From NCBI GenBank assembly GCA_031398055.1, contig JANNMS010000148.1, positions 6,093 through 70,092 on the forward strand: a DNA stretch of 64,000 bases, in the 5' to 3' direction. Numbering within the stretch: the first letter of the stretch is position 1; each line of letters begins with the position of its first letter. Below are positions 32,890-43,109 of the stretch, piece after piece. This DNA comes from M3007 sp031398055. Its GTDB lineage: Bacteria; Bacteroidota; Bacteroidia; Chitinophagales; Saprospiraceae. The position numbers and the translations under genes are program-made. The notes under the pieces were generated by a model, which was not told where the DNA came from, searched no databases, and worked only from the letters and a program-made list of their open reading frames with translations.

Positions 32890-35800
32890 TCAATCCGCCA
32901 CCGTCACGTCCCCTTCCATAAAAATAATCGAGCCGTCGGTCAACGTAATTTCTGCCCACCAAACAAACACCGCAGGCGTCATCAATTTGCCCTCAAAACT
33001 GCCGTCCCAACCAAATTTCGGGTCGTTCGGCAAGAAATCTTTCGCTTGAAAAACGTGCTCGCCCCAGCGGTCATAAATCTGTAAAGTATTGATTTTCAAT
33101 ATCGTACCTTCTTTTGAATAGATGGTAAAATGGTCGTTGCCCAACAAACTTTTGGTTTGAATCACGTTCGGCACCCAAATCGCGGGTTGGTCAACTTTCA
33201 CATTGATTTTCGCCCGGTCTTCGCAGCCATCTTTGTTGATAATTGTCACCGTGTATTGCGTGTTGGACGCTGGTTGGGCGATGACTTCGAGCGGATTTGC
33301 GGTGAAAGTCAGCCCCTCGGTCGGCGACCAAATCACGGAATCAATTTCGGAAAGCGGCAAATTCGACTGCGCCGTGATTTTTCCATTTTCTCCAAAAGCC
33401 AATTTCAGTTCCGGGTCAACTTCGACCGTCGGCAAAACAGGCGTTGGAAAAGTAATTTCTTGCCCAATTTCACAGCCGTTCACATCCTGAATCAACAAAT
33501 TATACGTGCCCGGCGGCAAATTATGGAACTTCGGATTGGCCGCGAAACTCTGCCCGCCATCCAAAGAATACAAAAACGGACCGACTCCGCCGACGATGTT
33601 TTCAATTTTCATTTCGCCTTTTTTGCCCGTGCAATTTGGCGGGTCGGAACGCACTTCCAAACCCGTCGGAACGTCCGTACTGAGCAAAACTTCGACCGCA
33701 TCCGACGAGGTGCAGCCGTTCAAAACGTTGGTGACTTGCAGGTTGTAATTTCCTTGCAAATTGACCAGCGGATTCAAAGTCGTTGCCCCCGAAACGATGT
33801 TGCCATCGGGGCTATTCCATTGATACACAAAGTTTTGTCCGGTCGAAGTGCCTGCTGCGTCGAGATTTCCTTCGACTGTTTCGCAGTTGATGGTGAAGCC
33901 GTTTCCAGCCTCGGCGGTCGGTAATTTTATGTCTTCCGAAACCAAAATCGAACTGGTTTTGGTGCAGCCGTTGTCCAAATTTGTCACCAGCAAATTGTAA
34001 TTTCCGGGTTCGTTCACCGTCGGAAAAAGTGTTGTTTCACCAGCCACGAGACCCGCGCCCGACCACGAATATTGAAAATCTGCGCCCGTGCTCGTGCCCG
34101 CTGCGTCGAGCGGAATTTGCAAAATTTTACAAGTCAAAATGTTCGGCTGGGCAATCGCAACGAGTGGCGGCGCGACATCTGCCAAAACTTGTGTCTGGTC
34201 ACTTTGTGTGCAGCCGTTGTAATTATCCGTAATAATTAAAGTAAAAATCCCAGCCGAATTGACCGTCGGCGTGGGCGTATTTTCTCCTGAAATAATCACG
34301 CCACCGTTCGACGCCGACCAAAAATAGGAAACACCAGCCGTGCCACCCGAACCCGTTCCGGCGAGCGATGCCGTCGTTTTTGTGCAGGTCAGGAAGCCCA
34401 AATTGCCAGCGTCGGCTGCCGGTTTTGCGACATTTTCCAAAACATTTACGGTCGTCGCGGCAGTGCAGCCATTGTCTTTATTTGTAATAATTAGTTTGTA
34501 AATGCCCGGTTCGTCCACCGTCGGATTGAGGCTCGTGGTGCCGGAAACGATGTTGCCGTTGGTACTCGTCCAGAGATATTCGATTTGATTTCCGACGGTG
34601 CTTCCCACACCGTTTAGGTTGACGCTCAACACTTTACACGTCAATTCGCCCGGCTGGGCAGCGACGGCGGTCGGTGCGTTCAAGTCTTGCACGACCTGCT
34701 GCGAGGCCGTCGCGGTGCATCCGTTTTGGCTGTCGGTCACCTGCAAAATGTACGTTCCGGCAGCCGTGACGGTCGGCGTCAAAGTCGTGCCGCCGGAAAA
34801 AATGATGCCGTTCACCGTTGTCCAAAAATAGGAAAATTGGCTGCCCGTCGCGCTGCCCGCGCCGTCCAATTTGATGCTCGTCGCTGAGCAAGTCAAAGTT
34901 ACAGGCGCGGCTGCGAGGGCTGTGGGTGGCAAAATATTTTCCAAAACGGTCACGCTGCCGATGGTTTCGCAATCGTTCGCGGTGTTTTTGACGGTCAAAA
35001 AATATTGGCCGGGTTCGCTGACGGTCGGGTTCAAAGTCGTTCCGCCGGACACGATGCTGCCAGTTTGCGTCGTCCATTCGTAGGAAAATGCCGCGCCCGT
35101 CGAACTGCCTGCGCCCGTCAAATTCACTTCCAAAACCGAGCAGGTCAAAACGCCAGTCGTCGCCGCGACTGAAATTGGAAGCGACGCATCTTGCGTAATT
35201 TGCACATTATCAACCGTTTGACATTTGTTCAAATTATTTACGACCGTCAAAATGTAATTTCCAGAAGCATTAATTATCGGTGTCAAAGTCGTCGCGCCGG
35301 AGACGATGTTGCCGTTTGGCGTCGACCAATTTATCGAAAAATTGCTGCCCGCGTTCGTCGCCGAACCCGCCAAAGTGAAGGTCGGGCTGGAACACGAAAG
35401 CACGGAAGTTTGCCCGGCATCCACGATTGGCAAGTTTACATCTTCCGAAACTGTCGTCGTCGCGGTGGCCGTGCAGCCGTTTACGGTGTTGGTTATCAAC
35501 AAATTGTACGTTCCGGGCGCGTCAATTTTTGGTGCGCCGGACGTGCCGCCGGACAAAATATTTCCTCCGACCGTCGTCCAAGTGAAATTAAAATTGTTGC
35601 CCATCGAACTGCCAGCCGTGTTCAAAATCGCCTCGGTCAGTTCGCAATTTAAAATCGGCGGCGCGGCGACGGCTGCCAGCGGGTTGACTTTGTCTTGGGT
35701 CACGGTGACGCTCGCCAAATCCGTGCAGCCATTTATCGGGTTAGTAATCAATAAATTGTACGTGCCGATTTTGTCAATTTGTGGGTTCAAAGTATTTGCC

Positions 35801-38800
35801 CCGGACAAAATATTGCCGCCGACGGTCGTCCATTGATAAATAAATGTTGGATTTTGACTGCTCAACGAACCGTCCAAATTCAAGGTCGCCGCCGTGCAAG
35901 TCAAAATTTTTGCTGCGCCGGCATCTGCTTCCGGCGTGTTTTGGTCTCTCAAAATTTGGACGGTCGCGGTGTTCGTACAGCCGTTCGACTTGTCCAAAAC
36001 TTCGATTTCGTAAAAACCGGACTCGTTCACCGTCGGATTCAAAGTGGTATTTCCAGAAACAATTTGACCGTTTTGCGTCGTCCAATTGTAGGAAAATTGA
36101 TTTCCCAGACTCGAATTTGAGCCATCCAAAGTCAAAATCGGCACCGCGCAAGAAATCACGGCGGGCGCACCGGCATCGGCGGCGGGCGAAATTGTGTCAA
36201 TTTCAACATTCACGGTCGCAGTCGCGTCGCAATTATTTGAGGTATTTAAAATGGTCAAAATGTACTGGCCGGGCTGGTTGACCGTCGGCGAAAGTGTGTT
36301 TTGACCTGCGGTAAAATTGCCATTTGTCGTCGTCCAATTAAAAGTAAAACCCGCGCCCTGACTGGAAGTCGTGGCATTTATCGAAATATTTTTTACGGCG
36401 CAAGTCAATTTTCCAGAAGGCACGCCGAGCGCAACGGGCAGGTTTGCATCTTTTGAAACCGTTGCAAAATCGGTTGCCGTGCAGCCGTTCAAATTGTTGG
36501 TTATCAAAAGATTGTACGTTCCAGCAGCATCAATCGTGGGGTTCAAAGTCGTTGCGCCGTTGGCAATATTTCCATTTGGCGAAGTCCATAAATAGGAAAA
36601 ATTCGCGCCCGTCGAACCCGTCCCAGAAAGATTTACGGTTGGATTTTGACAATCAATTTGTTTGGCCGCGCCCGCGTCGGCGGTCGGGTTTGAAATATTT
36701 TGGAAAATGACAACCGCATCGGTCGAGGTGCAGCCATTTTCGGTGTTCGTCACCAGCAAATTGTACGTTCCGGGCTGCGAAATTTGGGGGGTCAAAGTGG
36801 TCGCGCCGACAATCAGATTTCCCGTCGGCGAAGTCCAAATGTAGTTAAAATTGCTGCCCGTCGAAGTCCCGGCGGCATCTAAAATTACCGTCGTTTTTAT
36901 ACAAGTCAATTCGTCGGTTAGGCCTGCTTCGGCGAGCGGAAGTGCTTGATTTTCACCGATTTGCACACTGGAATTTGCGGTGCAGCCATTCAAATTATTG
37001 GTGACCAAAAGATGGTATTGGCCGGGTTGATTGACCGTTAAATTCAAAGTTCCCTGCCCATTCACGATGCCCGGCCCCGTCCAAACGTAGGCAAAATCAT
37101 TGCCCTGCGAAGCGGTCGCGGCGATTTGAATTTGATTGGAAAAACAAGTCAACGTATCGGGTTGGCCAGCATTGGCCTGCGGCAAATTGGCGTCCGCCGA
37201 AACGGTCGTCGTCGCGGTCGAAGTGCAGCCATTTTGACTGTTTGTAATTTCCAAGATGTACGTCCCGACGGCGTTGACCGATGGATTTAAAGTCGTGCCG
37301 TCGGACAAAATATTGCCGCCGACCGTCGTCCAATTGTAGGTAAAATTGTTTCCGGTGGACGAACCATTTCCATTTAAAATTAGAGAATTTACCGTGCAAC
37401 TTAAAATGCCGCCCGGTGCGGCGACAGCCGTCGGTGCGTTGTAATTCGTTGAAACTGTGATGCTTACGGTGGAAGTGCAGCCAGATTGCGTGTTGACAAC
37501 TGTGAAATCGTAAACGCCCGGCTGGTCAATTGTCGGGTTCAAAGTCGTGCCGCCGGAGACGATATTTCCGTTCGACGTTGCCCAAACGTATGCAAAATTG
37601 TTGCCCGCGCTCGACCCGGCGGCGTTCAAATTCATCGTGTTTGTGTTGCAATCAAAAACGTCCGGCACCGCAACCGCGACCGTCGGAAAAGTTTGGTTGG
37701 TGGTCACGGAGACGGGCGCGGAATCGGTGCAGCCGTTTTGCAAATTTGAAACTTGTAAAATATATGTCCCCGGCTGGTTGACCGTGCAATTCAAATTCGT
37801 CGCGCCGGAAACGATATTTCCGTTCGACGTCGTCCATTGATAAACGAAAGTCGAGCCGCCGTCGTCGGACGAACCATTTCCAGAAAGTTGGACTTGTGGA
37901 AATTGGCAGGTCAAATTTGACAAGGCCTGTGCGGTGGCAAAAGGTGTTGCAATGTCTTCATCCACAACGACTTGCGTGGTGGCGGTGCAGAAATTATCTT
38001 GGTTGGTGATGACCAAAGTATAGGTTCCGGGCGCGGAAACTTCGGGTTCGAGCGAGTCCTCACCGTTTTCGATGAAGCCATTTGTGGTTGTCCAAACGTA
38101 CTCAAATTCACTGCCGAGCGAGGAGCCGAGGCCATTTATCGATGCAATCGGCGTGTTGCAATTGAGCGGGTCAGGCGGCAGTGCGTTGGCTTCCGGGTAA
38201 ATAATATTGTCATTTACAAAAACCGAGGCTTCGGACGAGCAGCCCGTCGAACTGTTCATCACCACCAAAGTATAAAAACCGGACTGATTGACGAGCGGGG
38301 AAAGCGAATTCGCGCCGCTGACGATATTTCCATCTGCGGTTGACCATTGAAAAACGATGCCCACGCCGGTCGTCGAAGCGGTTCCGTCCAAATTGATTTG
38401 CAATTGAGAGCAATCCAATTGTTCATCCGACCCGGCGTCGGCTTGCGGCAAATCTTGGTCGGCCTCGACTTCGACTTCATTTTCGGCGGTGCAGCCGTTG
38501 ATTTCGTTGGTAATCGTCAAAATATACGTCCCAGCTTGGTCAACTTCGGGCATCAAAGTGTTTGCGCCGGCCATGATATTTCCGTCCGGCGACCACCATT
38601 CTGCTGAAAAATTCGCGCCGTTCGACGAGCCATTTGCATTTAATAAAATGGTCGGATTGTCGCAATCCAATTCGGGCGGTGCGGCTATCGCGGCATTTGG
38701 CGGGGTCAGATTTTGGGAAACCGTGATGCTTGCCGTTGAAGTGCAATTGTTTTGCGGGTCGGTGATGGTCACGAAATAGGTGCCGCCTTCGTCAACGAAA

Positions 38801-41800
38801 GGATTTGCAGAGTCGTCGCCACTGGAAATATTTCCGGGCGAGGCTGTCCAGGAAAAATCAATCGAGCCGCTGTTCGAGGTCGAATTGCTGGCATCCAACT
38901 GAATTTCGGGGAAAAAACAGTTCACGACATCGGGCGGGGCGATTTGTGCGGTCGGGTGAATCGTGTTTCCGTCCACCGTGATTTCGCCGTCGGCGGTGCA
39001 ACCGTTTGTTGAATTCGTGATGACCAAAGTGTAAGTTCCAGCCAAATTGACGGTCGGATTTAAAGTCGTACCGCCCGAAACGATGTTGCCATCGGCGGTT
39101 GTCCACAAATAATTGATGCCCGCGCCGGTCGTCGAGCCGCTGCCGGAAATGGAAATTGTGGGGTCGTCGCAAGAAATTTCGTCGGCATCCAAATTGACTT
39201 CGGGGAAATCTGTACTTTCATTTATCGTCACTTCGTCTTCGGCTGTGCAGCCGTTCGTGGTGTTGGTCACGGTCAAAGTGTACGTTCCGGCGGCGTCGAC
39301 AATTGGGTTTAAAGTGTTGTTGCCGGAGACGATTCCGGGGCCGTCCCAATCGTAATTGAAGTTGCCGCCGACGGAAGAACCATTTCCATTTATTGTAATT
39401 TGAGGGTTGGCACAAGTTATCAATCCCGGCGTGTTGGCGACTGCCAACGGTGGCGTAAAGCTTTCTGCCACAACGACTTGCGCGGTTGCGGTACAACCGT
39501 TTTCGGAGTCGGTGACGGTCACTATGTACGTTCCGCCCTCGTCAATTGTTGGCGTTGCAGTGTCGTCGCCGGAGACGATATTTCCACCGCCGGTGGCGTT
39601 CCAATTGAAATTTATCGGGCCATTTCCAGACGAACCGGATGCGTCCAAATCCAATTCCGGGTTCGTGCAATTCACGCCCGACGGCGGGGCAATTACCGCA
39701 ATCGGGAGAATCGTGTTGCCTTCCACCGTTGCCGTGCCTTCGGCGGTGCAGCCATTTAAATTATTGGTAATCACCAAAGTATACGTCCCAGCCTGATTGA
39801 CGACGGGGTTCAAAGTCGTGCCGCCGGAGACGATATTTCCGGGCGCGGCAGTCCATTGGTAAACGATTCCCGCGCCCGTCGTCGAGCCGACACCGGAAAT
39901 TGTGATTTGTGGAGAAGTGCAGGCGATGTTGTTCGGGACGTTCAAATTGACTTCGGGCAGCGTGGTGTTTTCGTTGACATTTACTGTAACTTCTTTTGTG
40001 CAGCCATTAATTGAATTGGTTACTGTCAAAGTATAAGTTCCACCTTGGTCAACTTGCGGATTTAAAGTCGTTTCACAACAAACAAAAGAAGGGCCGTCCC
40101 ATTGATAAGTAAAACTAGCACCCGTTGAAGAGCCATTACCATTTATAGTAATTGTGTTATTGGTACAAGAGATTAAACCGGGCGCATTTGCAACAGCAAT
40201 TGGTAAAGTTAAATTAGCAGAAACAGTGGCCGATGTTGTTTTTGTACAGCCGTTATCATCAGTAACTGTAACTGTAAATGTTCCGCCCGCCGTTATTTCC
40301 GGGTCTTCGTCGCTGCTGCCGTTTGACCAGTTAAAATCATAACTTGGCGAACCGCCATCAACTTGTAAATCAATAGAACCAATTGGATTATTACAATCTA
40401 AATTAGTGGTAGAATTTACAGAAACAAGAAGTGGCGGTGGTTGTGTTAAAGTTGTTTCCGCAGTTGCTGAACAACCGCCAGCATCCACAACTGTAACTGT
40501 ATAAGTTCCTAACGGTAAATTATTAATTGTTTGAGATAACGCGCCCGTGTTCCAAACATATCCATACGGTGCAGAACCGCCTGAGCCTGTGGCAGTTATG
40601 CTGCCGTTGTTGATAGTTCCGCAGGCGGGTTCAGTGGCGTCTAATTCGGCTACTATTTCTATTTCTGCTATCGTTACTTCACCGATTGGCGTGCCGTCGC
40701 AGCCATTTGTGGATACAGAAGTTATAGAATAAGTGCCCGGTTCTGTTACGTTTATAATGCCCGGACTGCTGGTAAATGTATAGGAAGTTGGCGTACCATT
40801 CATATCAATTTCAACATCCCAGGGTGCTGCTCCAACCAATGTTATTGTTAAATTAAAAGAACCCGTTTGCCCGGCGCACAACGAACCGCTGCCCGTCAAA
40901 GTCGCAGTTGAAAGTGGTGAGATAGTCACGGTTGCTTCATCAGTTGCCGTTCCGCCGCAATCATCCGTGATAGTAACTGTATAAGTTCCGCTTTGATTTA
41001 CAAAAAGTGTCGGTGTGCTTTCGCCATCTCCCCAAACATAAGAATAGGGTGCGTGGCCGCCAGTCGGTGCAGGATTTAAAGTCGTTGAACTGACTCCGCA
41101 CAAATCAAGGTCTTCTAAATTAGGCTCAATTGGCGGAATATCTTTGATAGTAATTATAATTGGATCAGCACAAAAACAAGGACTGTTTATAAGAATTTCT
41201 ATTGTTTCATCTCCCTCGGCAATCCCATCTGCAATAACACTTATTGGAACAAGAATAAAAGTCGCGCCCGGCGGAATAACAAGTGGCTCTGGCAAATTCC
41301 AATAATCTACCCCAAAACCTTCGGCGGTGCTGCTCGGCAAAATGGTAATGTCTACGTTTTCTTCTGTATTGATATCGCCCCCGTTTCTTATAAATTTTAT
41401 GAAAATCTCCCCACAATTTTCATAAACCCAAGTTTGATTGGGAATTCCCGGAACCACAACCTCGCCGCTCACCACACTTCCCGCCGAAAAACTATTGGCT
41501 TTAAGAAAAACAGCAGAACCAAAAATAGCATCTCCTCTATCTGCGATAGCCAATTTTAAATGATAAGTTTCACATTCTTGGACAGTTGCGGTTGCGGTCA
41601 ATTGTACTGTAAAACCATCTAATTGTATATCCGCCATATTGAAAGGTGGTAATCCATTACAAGAACCACCGTTGTTGTTATTGACATAAAAACCCGTGTT
41701 GTTAAATTGGTTAACATTATTGATAGAAACTTCACCAGCACCGCCCGGAAGCACTGCAATATTTTGATTGCCAACGATGCCCGGCCCGCTGATAAAAAAA

Positions 41801-42729
41801 CCAAAAACATCATTAAAATTGGTATTCGCCCACTCGCAATATTCCTCTGAGCCAAAAACAAATTCAAATTCAACGGTATTTGCGGTCGGTTCAAAATCAA
41901 ATTCAATCTTCGATAAATCAAATTGATTGCCCGAACCGACATTCAACAAATCCGGGTCGTCCGGCGTGTCACCAATCAAAAAACCACCCGCGCCGCCCGC
42001 AGAATTTGGCCCCGGCAAAAAACTGATGGGCGCACACGACATCACCATGCCATTATTAAAACCGATGGTGGTTTGCCCATTTGCAAAAGTTCCACGCGAA
42101 TTGACATGGCCGGAAGAAGTAATACCGGACACGCCAAAACAGCCGCCGCCCACCAAAACATCGGTAATCAAAACACTGGCCGGAGCAGTGGCCACCGTCA
42201 AATTTGGCGGATTTTGGCTGCTGGTTGGTGGGTTGGCTGGTTGATTTTTTGTTGTCAAATCGGAAATCCGCTTTTGAAAATCTTGAAACCATTCCGAGTT
42301 TCCGTCAATTTTTATATCATCTTGCTTGTAAACTGAAACCACGACCGGCACGGCTTCGAAAAAATCAGAAACCAAACACGCCACCGAAAATTCCTGCGCG
42401 GTGTCCGTTGGAAAATAGGCGCGCATATTTTCACCGAAAGTTTCCGGGTCATTTTTGGCGGCTTCTTCCACCGCATTTTCCAAAACCCGCACCCGAAATT
42501 GATTGGGGTTTTCAAGTGTTTTCGTATTGACAAGAATATAATGTTTTTGCCCGACTGACAGCCCGGTGACTTTGATTTTTGTCAAACCGGGCATCAATTC
42601 AATTTGATGGCGCGTGCCATTTTTTAGTGAAATGGTCGGGATTTCTGAATTTGAAATTTGCCCAAAAACACAGGGCGCGGCGATTAAAAAGGTGATGGGG
42701 AAAAGGATAGCGGTAAAAAAGTTGCGCAT
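32890..42729 (-). CDS. Giant T9SS-secreted adhesin: choice-of-anchor L, Calx-beta-like, SprB-like and about 26 Ig-like repeats, type B sorting domain
   Basis: 3279 residues, the largest gene here. Signal peptide 1-24. A choice-of-anchor L domain (about 185-410; EFVFGSEEYCEWAN), a Calx-beta-like domain (about 425-530), a PKD-like unit, two SprB-type repeats, then about 26 repeats of about 83 residues (pattern: LxC...I.LxGxGSSxG..F.YxWTT..GNIVSGxTTLNPxVxxxGTYxLxITNxxNGCT). Another SprB-like domain follows and a C-terminal gliding-motility-associated (type B) sorting domain (IYDRWGEHVF ... FVWWAEITL). Cell-surface filament-like adhesin or gliding adhesin by family; partners unknown. Residues about 270-913 use AT-richer codons than the rest. 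Frame is intact. A hairpin lies in its leader. Confidence 0.93.
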   Translation of the reverse strand: MRNFFTAILFPITFLIAAPCVFGQISNSEIPTISLKNGTRHQIELMPGLTKIKVTGLSVGQKHYILVNTKTLENPNQFRVRVLENAVEEAAKNDPETFGENMRAYFPTDTAQEFSVACLVSDFFEAVPVVVSVYKQDDIKIDGNSEWFQDFQKRISDLTTKNQPANPPTSSQNPPNLTVATAPASVLITDVLVGGGCFGVSGITSSGHVNSRGTFANGQTTIGFNNGMVMSCAPISFLPGPNSAGGAGGFLIGDTPDDPDLLNVGSGNQFDLSKIEFDFEPTANTVEFEFVFGSEEYCEWANTNFNDVFGFFISGPGIVGNQNIAVLPGGAGEVSINNVNQFNNTGFYVNNNNGGSCNGLPPFNMADIQLDGFTVQLTATATVQECETYHLKLAIADRGDAIFGSAVFLKANSFSAGSVVSGEVVVPGIPNQTWVYENCGEIFIKFIRNGGDINTEENVDITILPSSTAEGFGVDYWNLPEPLVIPPGATFILVPISVIADGIAEGDETIEILINSPCFCADPIIITIKDIPPIEPNLEDLDLCGVSSTTLNPAPTGGHAPYSYVWGDGESTPTLFVNQSGTYTVTITDDCGGTATDEATVTISPLSTATLTGSGSLCAGQTGSFNLTITLVGAAPWDVEIDMNGTPTSYTFTSSPGIINVTEPGTYSITSVSTNGCDGTPIGEVTIAEIEIVAELDATEPACGTINNGSITATGSGGSAPYGYVWNTGALSQTINNLPLGTYTVTVVDAGGCSATAETTLTQPPPLLVSVNSTTNLDCNNPIGSIDLQVDGGSPSYDFNWSNGSSDEDPEITAGGTFTVTVTDDNGCTKTTSATVSANLTLPIAVANAPGLISCTNNTITINGNGSSTGASFTYQWDGPSFVCCETTLNPQVDQGGTYTLTVTNSINGCTKEVTVNVNENTTLPEVNLNVPNNIACTSPQITISGVGSTTGAGIVYQWTAAPGNIVSGGTTLNPVVNQAGTYTLVITNNLNGCTAEGTATVEGNTILPIAVIAPPSGVNCTNPELDLDASGSSGNGPINFNWNATGGGNIVSGDDTATPTIDEGGTYIVTVTDSENGCTATAQVVVAESFTPPLAVANTPGLITCANPQITINGNGSSVGGNFNYDWDGPGIVSGNNTLNPIVDAAGTYTLTVTNTTNGCTAEDEVTINESTDFPEVNLDADEISCDDPTISISGSGSTTGAGINYLWTTADGNIVSGGTTLNPTVNLAGTYTLVITNSTNGCTADGEITVDGNTIHPTAQIAPPDVVNCFFPEIQLDASNSTSNSGSIDFSWTASPGNISSGDDSANPFVDEGGTYFVTITDPQNNCTSTASITVSQNLTPPNAAIAAPPELDCDNPTILLNANGSSNGANFSAEWWSPDGNIMAGANTLMPEVDQAGTYILTITNEINGCTAENEVEVEADQDLPQADAGSDEQLDCSQLQINLDGTASTTGVGIVFQWSTADGNIVSGANSLSPLVNQSGFYTLVVMNSSTGCSSEASVFVNDNIIYPEANALPPDPLNCNTPIASINGLGSSLGSEFEYVWTTTNGFIENGEDSLEPEVSAPGTYTLVITNQDNFCTATTQVVVDEDIATPFATAQALSNLTCQFPQVQLSGNGSSDDGGSTFVYQWTTSNGNIVSGATNLNCTVNQPGTYILQVSNLQNGCTDSAPVSVTTNQTFPTVAVAVPDVFDCNTNTMNLNAAGSSAGNNFAYVWATSNGNIVSGGTTLNPTIDQPGVYDFTVVNTQSGCTSTVSITVSTNYNAPTAVAAPGGILSCTVNSLILNGNGSSTGNNFTYNWTTVGGNILSDGTTLNPSVNAVGTYILEITNSQNGCTSTATTTVSADANLPQANAGQPDTLTCFSNQIQIAATASQGNDFAYVWTGPGIVNGQGTLNLTVNQPGQYHLLVTNNLNGCTANSSVQIGENQALPLAEAGLTDELTCIKTTVILDAAGTSTGSNFNYIWTSPTGNLIVGATTLTPQISQPGTYNLLVTNTENGCTSTDAVVIFQNISNPTADAGAAKQIDCQNPTVNLSGTGSTGANFSYLWTSPNGNIANGATTLNPTIDAAGTYNLLITNNLNGCTATDFATVSKDANLPVALGVPSGKLTCAVKNISINATTSSQGAGFTFNWTTTNGNFTAGQNTLSPTVNQPGQYILTILNTSNNCDATATVNVEIDTISPAADAGAPAVISCAVPILTLDGSNSSLGNQFSYNWTTQNGQIVSGNTTLNPTVNESGFYEIEVLDKSNGCTNTATVQILRDQNTPEADAGAAKILTCTAATLNLDGSLSSQNPTFIYQWTTVGGNILSGANTLNPQIDKIGTYNLLITNPINGCTDLASVTVTQDKVNPLAAVAAPPILNCELTEAILNTAGSSMGNNFNFTWTTVGGNILSGGTSGAPKIDAPGTYNLLITNTVNGCTATATTTVSEDVNLPIVDAGQTSVLSCSSPTFTLAGSATNAGSNFSINWSTPNGNIVSGATTLTPIINASGNYILTVVNNLNKCQTVDNVQITQDASLPISVAATTGVLTCSVLEVNLTGAGSSTGAAFSYEWTTQTGSIVSGGTTLNPTVSEPGQYFLTVKNTANDCETIGSVTVLENILPPTALAAAPVTLTCSATSIKLDGAGSATGSQFSYFWTTVNGIIFSGGTTLTPTVTAAGTYILQVTDSQNGCTATASQQVVQDLNAPTAVAAQPGELTCKVLSVNLNGVGSTVGNQIEYLWTSTNGNIVSGTTSLNPTVDEPGIYKLIITNKDNGCTAATTVNVLENVAKPAADAGNLGFLTCTKTTASLAGTGSGGTAGVSYFWSASNGGVIISGENTPTPTVNSAGIFTLIITDNYNGCTQSDQTQVLADVAPPLVAIAQPNILTCKILQIPLDAAGTSTGADFQYSWSGAGLVAGETTLFPTVNEPGNYNLLVTNLDNGCTKTSSILVSEDIKLPTAEAGNGFTINCETVEGNLDAAGTSTGQNFVYQWNSPDGNIVSGATTLNPLVNLQGNYNLQVTNVLNGCTSSDAVEVLLSTDVPTGLEVRSDPPNCTGKKGEMKIENIVGGVGPFLYSLDGGQSFAANPKFHNLPPGTYNLLIQDVNGCEIGQEITFPTPVLPTVEVDPELKLAFGENGKITAQSNLPLSEIDSVIWSPTEGLTFTANPLEVIAQPASNTQYTVTIINKDGCEDRAKINVKVDQPAIWVPNVIQTKSLLGNDHFTIYSKEGTILKINTLQIYDRWGEHVFQAKDFLPNDPKFGWDGSFEGKLMTPAVFVWWAEITLTDGSIIFMEGDVTVAD
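33681..40211 (-). repeat. Array of about 26 in-frame repeats (about 251 bp each) within the adhesin gene
   Basis: Counted from the protein: 26 units, each with a conserved first Cys, a WTT/GNIVSG strand, GTYxLxITN and NGCT. Nearly all units keep the two cysteines (start and NGCT), consistent with one disulphide per unit (inference). Units are diverged, not near-identical, so recent expansion is unlikely. Confidence 0.85.
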
Positions 42730-43109
42730 ATTTTAAATGGTTGAATGATTGGTTGGCTGGAAAATAGGCGGTTTCTGAAATTTGAAAAATTTCAGAAATC
42801 TGGACTGGCTGTTGGGAAAGTGAAAATTCTGGCTGGCGAGGATTGAAAAGAAAATGCCCGTGTCAGATACAACGAGGCGCGTTTTTGTTGACAAAAAATC
42901 GGTGCGGGAGAACAAAAATTCGTCTGTAAATTTAGTGCGAAAATAGTTTGCACGTTTTAAATACTATTTACCCAAACATTGTTTTTTCGTCAACCGTCCA
43001 TTTTTCTATTTTGAAAAAGAAAAATACGCCACCGAATCAGGTTTTTTTTTCTGGCAGGTGACTCCGTCAAATTTTGAGTTGCATTTTTGAGGCTAAAATT
43101 TTTACCAAA
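42730..43109. other. Divergent intergenic region between adhesin and methyltransferase genes
   Basis: 380 bp with no credible gene. It holds the adhesin leader with a 12-bp perfect hairpin (42772-42798) and a weak -7 box TATTTTCG on the minus strand near 42938-42945. A minus-strand 60-codon frame at 42733-42915 has no protein-like features and is rejected. Confidence 0.6.
42772..42798. promoter_or_regulatory. Perfect 12-bp hairpin in the adhesin leader
   Basis: TTTCTGAAATTT and AAATTTCAGAAA around GAA, 43-69 bp upstream of the adhesin ATG at 42729. No T run follows in the direction of the gene, so it is more likely an operator or mRNA leader hairpin than a terminator. Confidence 0.45.

Noticed and set aside
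42733..42915. 60-codon minus-strand frame before the adhesin
   Set aside because: It lies in the leader over the hairpin and has no protein-like features.
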